From Flavobacterium aquariorum (GTDB lineage Bacteria > Bacteroidota > Bacteroidia > Flavobacteriales > Flavobacteriaceae): 64,000 nucleotides of DNA. Below the pieces are notes generated by a model. That model did no database searches and was not told the origin of the DNA. It was given only the letters and a program-made list of their open reading frames with translations. The DNA is taken from NCBI RefSeq assembly GCF_003254745.1, contig NZ_QKXH01000005.1, positions 62,001 to 126,000 of the forward strand. The letters are read 5' to 3'. A program made the position numbers and the translations under genes. Below are positions 16,815-25,023 of this stretch, one piece after another (position 1 is the stretch's first letter; every line of letters begins with the position of its first letter).

Positions 16815-17483
16815 GTGTCCTATATTCTCAACATTGAAACCGCTACCAAAAATTGTTCTGTTGCTTTGGCAAAAGAAGGAAAAACAATATTGTGCAAAGA
16901 AATTGCGGAAGAAGGTTATTCTCATGCAGAGCGTTTACACGTTTTTATTGAAGAAATTATCAGTGAAGCTGGAATTAATATGAAAGATTTAGAAGCAGTT
17001 GCCGTAAGTCAGGGGCCAGGATCTTATACTGGATTGCGCATTGGGGTTTCTGCGGCAAAAGGCTTGTGCTACGCTTTGAGTATACCATTAATTGCGATAG
17101 ATACTTTGCAAACATTGGCTTCTAAAGTTTCGGTGACAGACGGTTTAATCGTGCCTATGATTGACGCTCGCAGAATGGAGGTTTATAGTGCTGTTTTTTC
17201 TGCTTCTTTAGAAAAAAAACGAGAAGTTTTGGCCGAAATTATCACGGAAAACTCTTTTGAGGATATAAAGGAAAAAATATATTTTGTAGGCGATTGCAAT
17301 GAGAAATGCAAAAGTGTTTTGACAAAAGATAATTTTGTGTTTTTGGATGATATTAAATATCCTTCCGCAAATGAAATGAGTGTTTTAAGTTTTGATAAAT
17401 ACAAAAAAAGCGACACTGTCGATGTCGCCTATTTTGAACCTTATTATTTGAAAGACTTTTTGATTGCCACTCCGAAAAAATAG
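16815..17483 (+). CDS. tsaB: tRNA threonylcarbamoyladenosine biosynthesis protein TsaB
   Basis: A 222-residue ASKHA-fold protein (TsaB/YeaZ), the non-catalytic partner of TsaD in making t6A37 on ANN-decoding tRNAs. It starts (V)SYILNIETATKNCSVAL, has GYSHAERLHVFIEE, and the diagnostic VSQGPGSYTGLRIGVSAAKGL at about 69-89. The GTG at 16815 is preferred: the open frame extends to a TTG at 16737, but that lies on the promoter and would add 26 residues encoded partly by repeats. It is convergent with the MscS gene, the stops being adjacent. Confidence 0.92.
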   Translation: MSYILNIETATKNCSVALAKEGKTILCKEIAEEGYSHAERLHVFIEEIISEAGINMKDLEAVAVSQGPGSYTGLRIGVSAAKGLCYALSIPLIAIDTLQTLASKVSVTDGLIVPMIDARRMEVYSAVFSASLEKKREVLAEIITENSFEDIKEKIYFVGDCNEKCKSVLTKDNFVFLDDIKYPSANEMSVLSFDKYKKSDTVDVAYFEPYYLKDFLIATPKK

Positions 17484-18323
17484 TTAGTCTTTTTTGGTAT
17501 TGTTATTTCTGGAGAATTCGGTAACAAAAGGTTGAAAATTGATTCCTTCAGCGTCCAAGGCCAATTTGCAGTTTTCCAAAGTGTCTGAAACCACCGTTCC
17601 ATAATCTTCGTTTTTTGCCCAAGGTCTAACTGCCAGTTGTACAGAATTGTCTGTTATGTTCTTTACGGATACTTCTGCTGCAGGTGAAGTAAGTACTTTT
17701 GGGTTGTTTTTAAGGACTGTTGTTATAATATCTTTCGCCGCTTTTAGATTGGTTTCATACGATATGGAAAACGTTAAATCTGCTCTTCGAGATCCTTGCA
17801 TCGAATAGTTGATAATTGTTCCGTTCGATAAAGTTCCGTTGGGAATAAAAATGGTTTGATTGTTTGAAGTAATCAATTTGGTTACAAATATTTGAATTTC
17901 CAAAACGGTAGCCAATACTCCTTGTGCTTCAATTGTGTCTCCAACTTTAAAAGGTTTGAAGAGAATAATAAGCATTCCTCCAGCAAAATTTGATAATGAA
18001 CCTTGCAAAGATAAACCAACTGCAAGTCCCATTGCTCCTAGAATAGCTACAAATGAAGAGGTTCCGATTCCTAATTTGTCGATGAAAGTAACAAATAATA
18101 ATACTCTTAAAACCCAAAGTAAAATATCGGCAAGAAATTTACTAAGAGTAGGATCTAAGTTTCTTTTGATCATTATTTTTCGAATAAGCCTATTGATTAT
18201 TCGAATAGCATAAAGGCCAATAAATAGAATAATTAAAGCAGAAACAACCTGTGGGGAATATTCTATAAGTGTTTCTATAAATTTATTGGCATAGCCAGTA
18301 ATGTAATTTGGATCTAAAGTCAT
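17484..18323 (-). CDS. MscS family mechanosensitive ion channel
   Basis: A 279-residue small-conductance mechanosensitive channel. Three membrane helices (about 20-45, 60-82 and 88-125) lead to the pore-lining TM3 region ALGAMGLAVGLSLQGSLSNFAGGMLIILF. A cytoplasmic beta domain starts at KPFKVGDTIEAQGVLATVLEI, with TIFIPNGTLSNGTIINYS, and an alpha/beta C-terminal part follows. The size fits E. coli MscS. It releases osmolytes on hypo-osmotic shock. It is downstream of and co-directional with the helical repeat protein, with a hairpin between them. Confidence 0.93.
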   Translation of the reverse strand: MTLDPNYITGYANKFIETLIEYSPQVVSALIILFIGLYAIRIINRLIRKIMIKRNLDPTLSKFLADILLWVLRVLLFVTFIDKLGIGTSSFVAILGAMGLAVGLSLQGSLSNFAGGMLIILFKPFKVGDTIEAQGVLATVLEIQIFVTKLITSNNQTIFIPNGTLSNGTIINYSMQGSRRADLTFSISYETNLKAAKDIITTVLKNNPKVLTSPAAEVSVKNITDNSVQLAVRPWAKNEDYGTVVSDTLENCKLALDAEGINFQPFVTEFSRNNNTKKD

Positions 18324-18339
18324 ATTTTAATTCATAAAA

Positions 18340-18361
18340 AACCTCCTCAAACGAGAAGGTT
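18340..18361 (-). terminator. Hairpin with T-tract between the repeat protein and mscS
   Basis: Read on the minus strand, AACCTTCTC-GTTT-GAGGAGGTT (one mismatched pair) is followed by TTTTT. It can end the transcript of the upstream repeat-protein gene, but a -7-like element (18375-18382) lies upstream of it, so it would also sit in the leader of mscS. Confidence 0.65.
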
Positions 18362-18374
18362 GTATGTTGAATTG

Positions 18375-18382
18375 CAAAAATA
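18375..18382 (-). promoter_or_regulatory. Putative -7 promoter element of mscS
   Basis: TATTTTTG on the minus strand followed by CAA, about 50 bp upstream of the mscS start and upstream of the hairpin at 18340-18361. Confidence 0.5.
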
Positions 18383-18407
18383 CGGATTTAATATTTTTTA
18401 TAAAAAG

Positions 18408-18926
18408 CTATTCTGATTCTTCTTCAGTTTTATTTAGGTTTTCAAGTTTTTTTGAGTCTGATGTATTTGCTTTTTCTTTTAGATTGTTTATGGCTTCAGT
18501 GCCTTTTGCTTTGGCATCTTCAATTATTGATTCAGCTTTTTCAATATAGGGTGTAGCAACTTCTTTTGCTTTTGTTACAGCATCTTCTACAAATGCTTCC
18601 GCTTTTTCTACATGAGGAGTTGCGGTTTCTTTTGCTTTGGATATAGTTTCTTCAACAAAAGTTTCTGCTTTTTCTAGTATTGGAGTTGCGGTTTCTTTTA
18701 CTTTAGTTGCAGTTTCTTCTACAATTGCTTCCGCTTTTTCCATATAAGGCGTAGCAGTTTCTTTTGCTTTTGTTACGGTGTCTTCTAGAAAAGCTTCTGC
18801 TTTTTCTACATATGGTTGGGCCGCTATTTTGGTTTCTTCAATAGCAGATTCCGCTTGGTCTACAATTTCGTTTGCAGTTTCTTTGGCCGAGCCAAATAAA
18901 TTCTTGAAAAATGATGATACTCCCAT
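18408..18926 (-). CDS. Amphipathic helical protein with 22-residue tandem repeats
   Basis: A 172-residue soluble protein made almost wholly of tandem 22-residue units with consensus ETATPxxEKAExxVEExxxKAK; about five consecutive units cover residues 34-150. Each unit begins with a Pro break and continues as a charged helix with Lys-Glu pairs and hydrophobic Ala/Val/Ile. There is no signal peptide; the N-terminus is MGVSSFFKNLFGSAKETANEI. The pattern recalls LEA, apolipoprotein and YtxH-like stress proteins, but I do not recognise a defined family. It precedes mscS on the same strand, which hints at osmotic or envelope stress, as an inference only. Confidence 0.75.
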   Translation of the reverse strand: MGVSSFFKNLFGSAKETANEIVDQAESAIEETKIAAQPYVEKAEAFLEDTVTKAKETATPYMEKAEAIVEETATKVKETATPILEKAETFVEETISKAKETATPHVEKAEAFVEDAVTKAKEVATPYIEKAESIIEDAKAKGTEAINNLKEKANTSDSKKLENLNKTEEESE

Positions 18927-19104
18927 AGTTTTACTTTTTAGTTAAGAACTCAAAAGTAACCATTTTTTTAAGAATTTTAAATGAAATACAATGTAAAATA
19001 TTGAAAATCAATTTAATTGTAGAAAAGAATATCTGATTTGCTATAGATTAAAAATTAGAGTGTTTTTTATATAAAAGGGTTACGGTTAAATTTTTTTGGG
19101 CATG

Positions 19105-19135
19105 AAAAAAGCGTTTCCGAAATGGAAACGCTTTT
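19105..19135. terminator. Bidirectional-looking terminator downstream of nfu
   Basis: Arms AAAAGCGTTTCC and GGAAACGCTTTT with a five-base loop; on the minus strand it lies 17 bp after the Nfu-gene stop and ends in T's. Confidence 0.85.
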
Positions 19136-19151
19136 AGATAAATCTTTATAA

Positions 19152-20045
19152 TTATACAGCTTCGACCTTAATTCCTTCATCATTTAGCATGCTTTTTAAC
19201 ATGTTTTCGATGCCACTTTTTAAGGTAAAAGTAGAAGATGGGCAGCCATTACAAGCACCTTGCATAATTACTTTTACTGTTTTGGAAGATTCATCATACG
19301 AATCAAAAAGGATATTACCACCATCTGCAGCTACAGCCGGTTTTACATATTCTTCCAAAATGTTGATGATTTTTTGAGACGTTTCGTCAAGTGAATCAAA
19401 TGATTCGTCTTTTGTTTTTTCGTCTTTAATAATGGTTTGAATTAAATTCTCATCAAGGACTGTACCTCCGTTTTCAATAAATTGCTTGATGAAGGTTCTT
19501 AATTCCATCGTGATATCTTGCCATTCATTGATGTCATATTTAGTAACCGAAATGTAATTTTCATCAATAAAGATTTCTTTTACATATGGAAATTTAAATA
19601 ATTCGGTTGCCAATGGTGAAGGCCCGCTTTGGTCAATGTTTTTGAATTCAACAGCATTTTTTGTTATCATTTTATTGACAACAAATTTTAGAGCTGCAGG
19701 ATTTGGAGTTGATTCACCATAAACTGTAACGGGCTGTTTTTTTGTTTTGTTTTCATCAACAGTGATTATAACTCCTCCTTTGTCTACATAAGCTTCAATT
19801 TGCTCAGCTACTGCTTCTTTAACATCGTCCCATTCTACAATACTAAATCTTTCGACAGCAATAAAATTTCCTGATATATAAACCGTTTTCACAAATGGTA
19901 AATAAAAAAGTTGTTGGGCGAGTGGAGATGATTTGGCCTCATCTATATTTTTGAATTCAAAACTTTCATTTTGAGTGATAAAATCTTGAAATTCAAATTT
20001 TATTATCGTTGGATTTTGAGTTTCCTTTATAGTAACTTTTGTCAT
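19152..20045 (-). CDS. NifU/Nfu-type iron-sulfur scaffold with two N-terminal Nfu_N domains
   Basis: A 297-residue protein that would carry and hand over iron-sulfur clusters. The C-terminal NifU-like domain has the cluster-binding motif CNGCPSS (Cys265 and Cys268) after PAVAADGGNILF. Upstream are two similar Nfu_N domains (about 9-91 and 112-193): both have NP....KF, a FKNID segment, SPLA..LF..P.VK.I.I and EW.D at matching places. Most Nfu proteins have one such domain. The ATG at 20045 is used because the frame to 20066 starts with a TTG lying on the -7 element. It forms a single-gene unit. Confidence 0.9.
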   Translation of the reverse strand: MTKVTIKETQNPTIIKFEFQDFITQNESFEFKNIDEAKSSPLAQQLFYLPFVKTVYISGNFIAVERFSIVEWDDVKEAVAEQIEAYVDKGGVIITVDENKTKKQPVTVYGESTPNPAALKFVVNKMITKNAVEFKNIDQSGPSPLATELFKFPYVKEIFIDENYISVTKYDINEWQDITMELRTFIKQFIENGGTVLDENLIQTIIKDEKTKDESFDSLDETSQKIINILEEYVKPAVAADGGNILFDSYDESSKTVKVIMQGACNGCPSSTFTLKSGIENMLKSMLNDEGIKVEAV

Positions 20046-20063
20046 GATTTTTGTGATTTTATG

Positions 20064-20071
20064 CAAATTTA
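20064..20071 (-). promoter_or_regulatory. -7 promoter element of the Nfu gene
   Basis: Minus-strand TAAATTTG followed by CA; it predicts a leader of only about 13 nt before the ATG at 20045. Confidence 0.6.
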
Positions 20072-20169
20072 GTGAAGTTATTTTCTACGTTTAACTATAT
20101 TTGATTTTTTAATGAATAAATTAACAAAAGTTTTTTTTTCGTGATTAATTTTATAAAATAGCCCCCTAA

Positions 20170-21165
20170 ATGTATAACAAAATCAAGTTTGTATTAGCCC
20201 TTTTTTTTATTTCACTAAATACTTTTTCACAGGAAGGAATACCTGTATATTCTGATTATTTATCGGATAATTATTACTTGATTTTTCCCTCTATGGCTGG
20301 AGCTTCCAATTGTCATAAAGTAAGACTTACAGCGCGAAAACAATGGTTCGATCAAACTGATGCACCAGCGCTTCAAACATTAAGCTATAATGGTAGAGTA
20401 GGAGAGAAATCCGGTGTGGGAGCAATAGTTTTTAATGATGTCAATGGTTATCATTCTCAATTTGGTTTCAAAGCTACATATGCTCATCATATTATGTTTT
20501 CCAGGGACGAAGTTGACTTGAATCAATTATCATTTGGTGTTAATGTGGGAGTTAATCAAAGTCAATTGGACGAAACTGATTTTATGAATTCAGGAGATTA
20601 TGATCCGGTTCTTGGAAATGTTGTTCAACATGCATCTTATTTTAATTTGGATATTGGAGCGTCATATAATGTACTTGACTTTAGCTTTAATGCTGTAGTT
20701 AAAAATGTTTTGGAAACGAGACAGACTATCTATACCGAATATGAAAGTGACAACTTGCGTAAATTTATAGTTAGTGGAGGTTATGTTTTTGGTAATGCCG
20801 AGAAAATTTTATTAGAACCTTCGCTTTTGTATCAATTTGTAGATAAGACGAAAGAGAGTTCATTGGACATGAACTTGAAAGCTTATAAAAACTTGGATAT
20901 GGGACAGCTATGGGGAGGTTTGTCTTATAGAAGAAGTTTCGATGGCGCTCAGTACAGTAATGGAAGCGGTACAAATAGCCAGAAATTGCAATATATTACT
21001 CCTGTTTTGGGATTTAACTATAAAAACTTTATGTTTGCTTATACCTACACCCATTTGTTGGGCGATGTGCAATATGATAATGCAGGATTTCATCAACTTA
21101 CTTTAGGAATTAACTTTTTATGTAAACCTGTAAAATACGATTGTAATTGTCCCGCAATTAATTAA
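20170..21165 (+). CDS. PorP/SprF family type IX secretion outer-membrane protein
   Basis: A 331-residue outer-membrane beta-barrel with a signal peptide (about 1-20). The family pattern is visible: GIPVYSDYLSDNYYLIFPSMAGASNCHKVRLTARKQW at the start of the mature protein, then QTLSYNGRVG, GVGAIVFNDVNGY, and a final HQLTLGINFLC. PorP/SprF proteins are attachment or assembly partners for T9SS substrates, especially type B (gliding C-terminal) substrates such as SprB. The usual large adhesin partner is not adjacent; gamma-carbonic-anhydrase-like gene follows after 15 bp. Confidence 0.88.
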   Translation: MYNKIKFVLALFFISLNTFSQEGIPVYSDYLSDNYYLIFPSMAGASNCHKVRLTARKQWFDQTDAPALQTLSYNGRVGEKSGVGAIVFNDVNGYHSQFGFKATYAHHIMFSRDEVDLNQLSFGVNVGVNQSQLDETDFMNSGDYDPVLGNVVQHASYFNLDIGASYNVLDFSFNAVVKNVLETRQTIYTEYESDNLRKFIVSGGYVFGNAEKILLEPSLLYQFVDKTKESSLDMNLKAYKNLDMGQLWGGLSYRRSFDGAQYSNGSGTNSQKLQYITPVLGFNYKNFMFAYTYTHLLGDVQYDNAGFHQLTLGINFLCKPVKYDCNCPAIN

Positions 21166-21180
21166 TAGTTAAAAAAGAAA

Positions 21181-21696
21181 ATGATAATAAAGGCTGTAAA
21201 CGGAAAATCACCGGCTATTCCAGAAGATTGTTATGTAGCCGAGAACGCTACTATTGTTGGAGATGTTACTTTTGGTTCGCAATGTAGTGTTTGGTTCAAT
21301 GCGGTAATTCGGGGAGATGTTCATTTTATTACAATTGGTAATAAAGTTAACATACAAGATGGAGCGATTGTTCATTGTACTTATCAAAAACATCCAACCA
21401 TTATTGGAAACAATGTTTCCATTGGTCATAATGCGATTGTTCATGGCTGTACGATTCATGACAATGTATTAATAGGGATGGGTGCAATTGTTATGGATAA
21501 TTGCGTCATTGGGAGCAATTCAATTATTGGAGCGGGATCAGTTATCACACAAAATACAATTGTAGAACCAGGTACCATTTGGGCGGGTGTTCCTGCCAAG
21601 AAAGTAAAAGATATTGACCAGTCTAATTTCGCTGGCGAAATAGAGCGTATTTCCAATAATTACGTGATGTATTCGAGTTGGTTTAAAGAGGAATAG
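21181..21696 (+). CDS. Gamma carbonic anhydrase family protein (left-handed beta-helix)
   Basis: A 171-residue hexapeptide-repeat protein. Many I/V-G-x-x-x-x turns form the left-handed beta-helix (about 15-130), followed by a C-terminal helix. The three metal-ligand histidines of gamma carbonic anhydrases are present: His65 (AIVHCT), His83 (IGHN) and His88 (IVHGC). The N-terminal VWFNAVIRGD and the IWAGVPAKKV end are typical. Family members include YrdA/PaaY and true Cam enzymes, so CO2 hydration is possible but not proved. Confidence 0.88.
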   Translation: MIIKAVNGKSPAIPEDCYVAENATIVGDVTFGSQCSVWFNAVIRGDVHFITIGNKVNIQDGAIVHCTYQKHPTIIGNNVSIGHNAIVHGCTIHDNVLIGMGAIVMDNCVIGSNSIIGAGSVITQNTIVEPGTIWAGVPAKKVKDIDQSNFAGEIERISNNYVMYSSWFKEE

Positions 21697-21723
21697 AGCC
21701 ATTCGGAAATCTATGTTTTAAAA

Positions 21724-22437
21724 TCAAATGTTTATTTTTTCAAAGAAGGAAGTTTTATAGCTTTCGCTGATAGGAATCCTTTTTTCAGCGATTAAAACCT
21801 TATTTTTTTGAATCGATTTTACATGCTTGATATTGATGATATAGGAACGATGAATTCTCGCAAAACCTTTGGATGATAGTAGATTTTCCAGTTTTATCAA
21901 ACTGATTAGGGTTAGCGTATATTTATTGTCGGTAGTGTATATTTTGACATAATCTTTTAATCCTTCGATAAATAAAATATCGGCAAAATTAATTTTTACA
22001 TTTTCATATTCGGCGCGAACGAACATAAAATCATGTTCCATTTCTGGTGTATTTGTTGTAGGGGTTTCTATTGGTAGATTTTTGGGAGCAAAGATTTGTT
22101 GAGCTCGTAAAACAGATTTCAGAAAACGGTTAAAAGGAATGGGTTTTACCAAATAATCCACTGCACCAAGATTAAATCCTTCGACCGCATAATTGGAATA
22201 AGCAGTTGTGAAGATTATTAAAGGTTTTTTCTCGATAGCATTGATGAAATCAATTCCAGAAAAATGAGGCATTTCGATGTCTAAAAAAATTAAATCAATC
22301 TGGGATTGGTTGATTATAGAAATGGCATCTATTGCGTTAGTAAATGTGGTGACCAGTTCTAATGAATCGACTCTTCTAACAAATTCAATCAATAAATCAA
22401 CCGCTAGTGGTTCGTCGTCTATAATGACACATTTCAT
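21724..22437 (-). CDS. LytTR-family response regulator
   Basis: A 237-residue two-component regulator. The receiver domain (about 1-115) has acidic residues Asp7/Asp8, phospho-acceptor Asp53 in LIFLDIEMP, TTAYSNYAVEGF, and the conserved Lys in DYLVKPI. The LytTR DNA-binding domain (about 140-235) has FMFVRAEYENVKI, DILFIEGLKDYVKIYT, GFARIHRSYIIN and KRIPISESYK. It is the last gene of a five-gene minus-strand operon, 102 bp after its cognate kinase. Confidence 0.93.
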   Translation of the reverse strand: MKCVIIDDEPLAVDLLIEFVRRVDSLELVTTFTNAIDAISIINQSQIDLIFLDIEMPHFSGIDFINAIEKKPLIIFTTAYSNYAVEGFNLGAVDYLVKPIPFNRFLKSVLRAQQIFAPKNLPIETPTTNTPEMEHDFMFVRAEYENVKINFADILFIEGLKDYVKIYTTDNKYTLTLISLIKLENLLSSKGFARIHRSYIINIKHVKSIQKNKVLIAEKRIPISESYKTSFFEKINI

Positions 22438-22539
22438 CTATGTAAAATTTATTTGTTATAGTTCATATATGTTATCGCCTTTTATTTATGGTTGTTTGTA
22501 ACAAACATATTCTTAATTGCGATTTCATGTTTTCTTAAA

Positions 22540-23661
22540 TTATGATGTTGGTATAAAAACTGAATTTGCTTGTAGGTGAATTTGATCCAATTGTAAAATC
22601 AAATGTACAGTATATTTTGAATCTGTAGCTGATAGATTTAGCTTATGGGCGTTTGGATAAAGCAAATTAAGCCTGTTTTTAATATTTGATAGCCCAATTC
22701 CCGAGTTTTCAGGATCCTTTTTGTTGTTTTCTATTTTATTTTCGACCCAAAAAGTCAATATATTTTCTTCAATTGTTATAACAATTTTGACATAAGCAGT
22801 TCCTTTGTAATCGGTTCCATATTTGAACGCATTTTCAATAAATGATATTAATAGCATGGGTTCGATAGACTTATTTTTAGTGTCACCATGAATATTTATG
22901 CTAATGTTTTCAATATTATTGAGTCTTAATTTTTGTAATTCAATATAATTTTTAATGTAATCGATTTCTTTTTCAAGTAAAACCGTTTTATTGTCCGTTT
23001 CATAAAGCATATACCGCATCATTTCGGATAAAGTCACGATAGCATCTGGCACCAGGTCAGATTTTTTATGGGCCAACGAGTAGATGCTATTGAGTGAATT
23101 GAATAAAAAATGCGGGTTGGTTTGCTTTCTTAAATAGTTTAACTCTGTCGAAGTTCTTTGACTTTCGGCGATCAATTTATTTTGTTGGTCATCGTAAAAC
23201 TCGGATAATGTTTTGATTATCGTACTAATGGCAACAATCAAAATATAAAAGAATGAAGGAACAAGTTGAAAGAAAATAGGTTGGTCCCTTCTGTGGATTC
23301 TATGTTCTATATTTTTATCTCCGAGCGGTATTTTAGAAAAATTTATACCATTTGGTGGTCTCATTTCTCGAAATTCAGGCATGAAAAACTGGAATCTGCA
23401 GAACATGAAAATAGCTATCAGAATGAGTAAAACAGCAAAATAATACCCGTATTTTTTTTTCAATAACAATTGAGGAACAAGGTAGATATAGTTGAGATAA
23501 AATAGTATTATTCCAGATATCCATTGTATGTAGAAATCGGTGTTGATATGAAATGGACTTTCATAAAATTGAATAAGTGAGGTACTAATAAAAAAACACC
23601 AAATAATACTGTGGATTAGTATTTTGTTTGAGTTGCTATTTTTTATTGATACAATATCCAT
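22540..23661 (-). CDS. LytS/YehU-type sensor histidine kinase
   Basis: A 373-residue membrane kinase. The N-terminal half holds four hydrophobic segments (about 12-32, 44-66, 73-92 and 130-152) with no recognisable extracellular domain. The His_kinase motif LNYLRKQTNPHFLFNSLNS has His184 as the phosphorylation site, and the ATPase domain shows PMLLISFIENAFKYG and GIGLSNIKNRL. It would phosphorylate the adjacent LytTR regulator. A linking stretch contains an unusual HRIHRRDQ loop. The stop of the DUF4907 gene abuts its start. Confidence 0.92.
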   Translation of the reverse strand: MDIVSIKNSNSNKILIHSIIWCFFISTSLIQFYESPFHINTDFYIQWISGIILFYLNYIYLVPQLLLKKKYGYYFAVLLILIAIFMFCRFQFFMPEFREMRPPNGINFSKIPLGDKNIEHRIHRRDQPIFFQLVPSFFYILIVAISTIIKTLSEFYDDQQNKLIAESQRTSTELNYLRKQTNPHFLFNSLNSIYSLAHKKSDLVPDAIVTLSEMMRYMLYETDNKTVLLEKEIDYIKNYIELQKLRLNNIENISINIHGDTKNKSIEPMLLISFIENAFKYGTDYKGTAYVKIVITIEENILTFWVENKIENNKKDPENSGIGLSNIKNRLNLLYPNAHKLNLSATDSKYTVHLILQLDQIHLQANSVFIPTS

Positions 23662-24036
23662 TTACAGTCTTATTTTTAATAAAATTAATTCATTTTTTGT
23701 AATAGTTGGCGATTTATTGGCGTTCAATTTTTTTATTACCAATTGCCCGACAGCCATGGCTTCTTTCTCTGTTTGAAAACTCCTGTACGCACTAATAACC
23801 GGGATGATTGTTTGCTTTATAATTATTCGATTATTGTTTGTGATAGCGTATCCCCAGCCATGATTTAGTTTTATAGTTTGCGCATTTAGATTTTTTTCTT
23901 TTTGGCAAAAAATATAAATCATGAGACCTACTAAAAAAGTAATCGTGACTAAATTAAATATATAAGACAAATTCTTCCGGAGTTTTTTCCGAAAGAATTT
24001 GCTTTTGCCACTAGTTATCGTCGTCATTTTGTTCAT
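23662..24036 (-). CDS. DUF4907-like small membrane protein
   Basis: About 124 residues from the ATG at 24036 (an ATG at 24027 is equally possible; both overlap the kelch gene's end). It has one membrane helix (about 25-45), then an exported domain with NHGWGYAITNNNRIIIKQTIIPVI and a C-terminal ITKNELILLKIRL. This pattern (a small domain that reads GWGY.I...KIIIKQ.. IPAI...F.....A..VG.LV..K) is what I recall of DUF4907, which is regularly found with kelch proteins in flavobacteria. No function is established. Confidence 0.7.
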   Translation of the reverse strand: MNKMTTITSGKSKFFRKKLRKNLSYIFNLVTITFLVGLMIYIFCQKEKNLNAQTIKLNHGWGYAITNNNRIIIKQTIIPVISAYRSFQTEKEAMAVGQLVIKKLNANKSPTITKNELILLKIRL

Positions 24037-25006
24037 CGTTTGGTTTAAATTCCCATATATCATCAAAGTATGATGTTCCTGATTTTCCTAACATAACAAA
24101 ACCTTTCTGTCCGTTGATTGTGATTCCCATTGCATCAGATCTTCCTGAACCTTCTAGGGCTGTTTTTTCTTTCCAAATGTCTGTTTTGGGATTGTATTCC
24201 CAAATGGTATTTCCACTTTCACCACAAGTAACATATCCTAAACCATTAATCGCAAAACTGGATGCATTGGCTCTTTTAATGGAGTAGGAGTCATGATCGC
24301 TCTCATCATCATCCAAATCTCTTTTTCTTGTCCAAACATCAGTACTTGGGTCAAATGCCCAAAAATCAACTTGATTAGATCCACTGTTTATTCCAGTCCC
24401 TAAATAAGCAATATCATCAATAACAAAAACGGTGGCGTTTCTTCTTTTGTTACCGCTAAATCCATTGACTTGTATCCAAGAATTATCTGTTGGATTGTAT
24501 TGGTAAAAATCTTTTAAATAATTGCCATCATATCCTGTTCCCAGAAATGCTTTTCCTCCTACTTGAAAACCCACGGCTCCATATCTGGCAGATCCTGCAA
24601 AATCTGCTTTTTGTGCCCAAGTATTGGTGTCTGGATTGTATTCAAAAAAGTCTTTTAATTTATTGGTTCCATCATAGCCAAGACCTACGTACCCTTTTCC
24701 GTTTAATTCAAAACCTGATCCAGAACTTCTTGAAATGCCAATAAAATCAGCCTTTTGCTCCCAATAATCTCCATCTGAATTGTAAGCCCATAGGTCTTTT
24801 AGATATTCGTCTCCAGTATAACCGGTAGTTACATAAGCATAAGTTCCAATTACGAAACTTGTCGCACCAGATCGTGCTGGTCCGTCAAATGCGGATTTTT
24901 TTATCCAGTTCCCTAGTTTTTCTTCCGTGTCATCATTGCTGCAACTGATTGAAATTAAACCGATGAGTAAAGTACTAAGAAATATTCCTTTTTTTAAATG
25001 TTTCAT
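24011..25006 (-). CDS. Kelch-repeat lipoprotein
   Basis: About 331 residues. The ATG at 25006 gives MKHLKKGIFLSTLLIGLISISCSN, a lipoprotein signal with Cys at about residue 22. The mature part carries six kelch-type units, each with SG/ARxGAxxF, a GG- or GTG-containing strand, LKDFYQYNPxxNxWxxK and so on, enough for a beta-propeller. The C-terminal tail is Asp/Asn-rich (NDEQNDDDN) and overlaps the DUF4907 start. Such propellers bind ligands or carbohydrates; none shows a visible catalytic site. I infer a surface or periplasmic sensor for the LytS/LytTR pair. Confidence 0.85.
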   Translation of the reverse strand: MKHLKKGIFLSTLLIGLISISCSNDDTEEKLGNWIKKSAFDGPARSGATSFVIGTYAYVTTGYTGDEYLKDLWAYNSDGDYWEQKADFIGISRSSGSGFELNGKGYVGLGYDGTNKLKDFFEYNPDTNTWAQKADFAGSARYGAVGFQVGGKAFLGTGYDGNYLKDFYQYNPTDNSWIQVNGFSGNKRRNATVFVIDDIAYLGTGINSGSNQVDFWAFDPSTDVWTRKRDLDDDESDHDSYSIKRANASSFAINGLGYVTCGESGNTIWEYNPKTDIWKEKTALEGSGRSDAMGITINGQKGFVMLGKSGTSYFDDIWEFKPNDEQNDDDN

Positions 25007-25023
25007 AATGTGCATGGTGTTTA

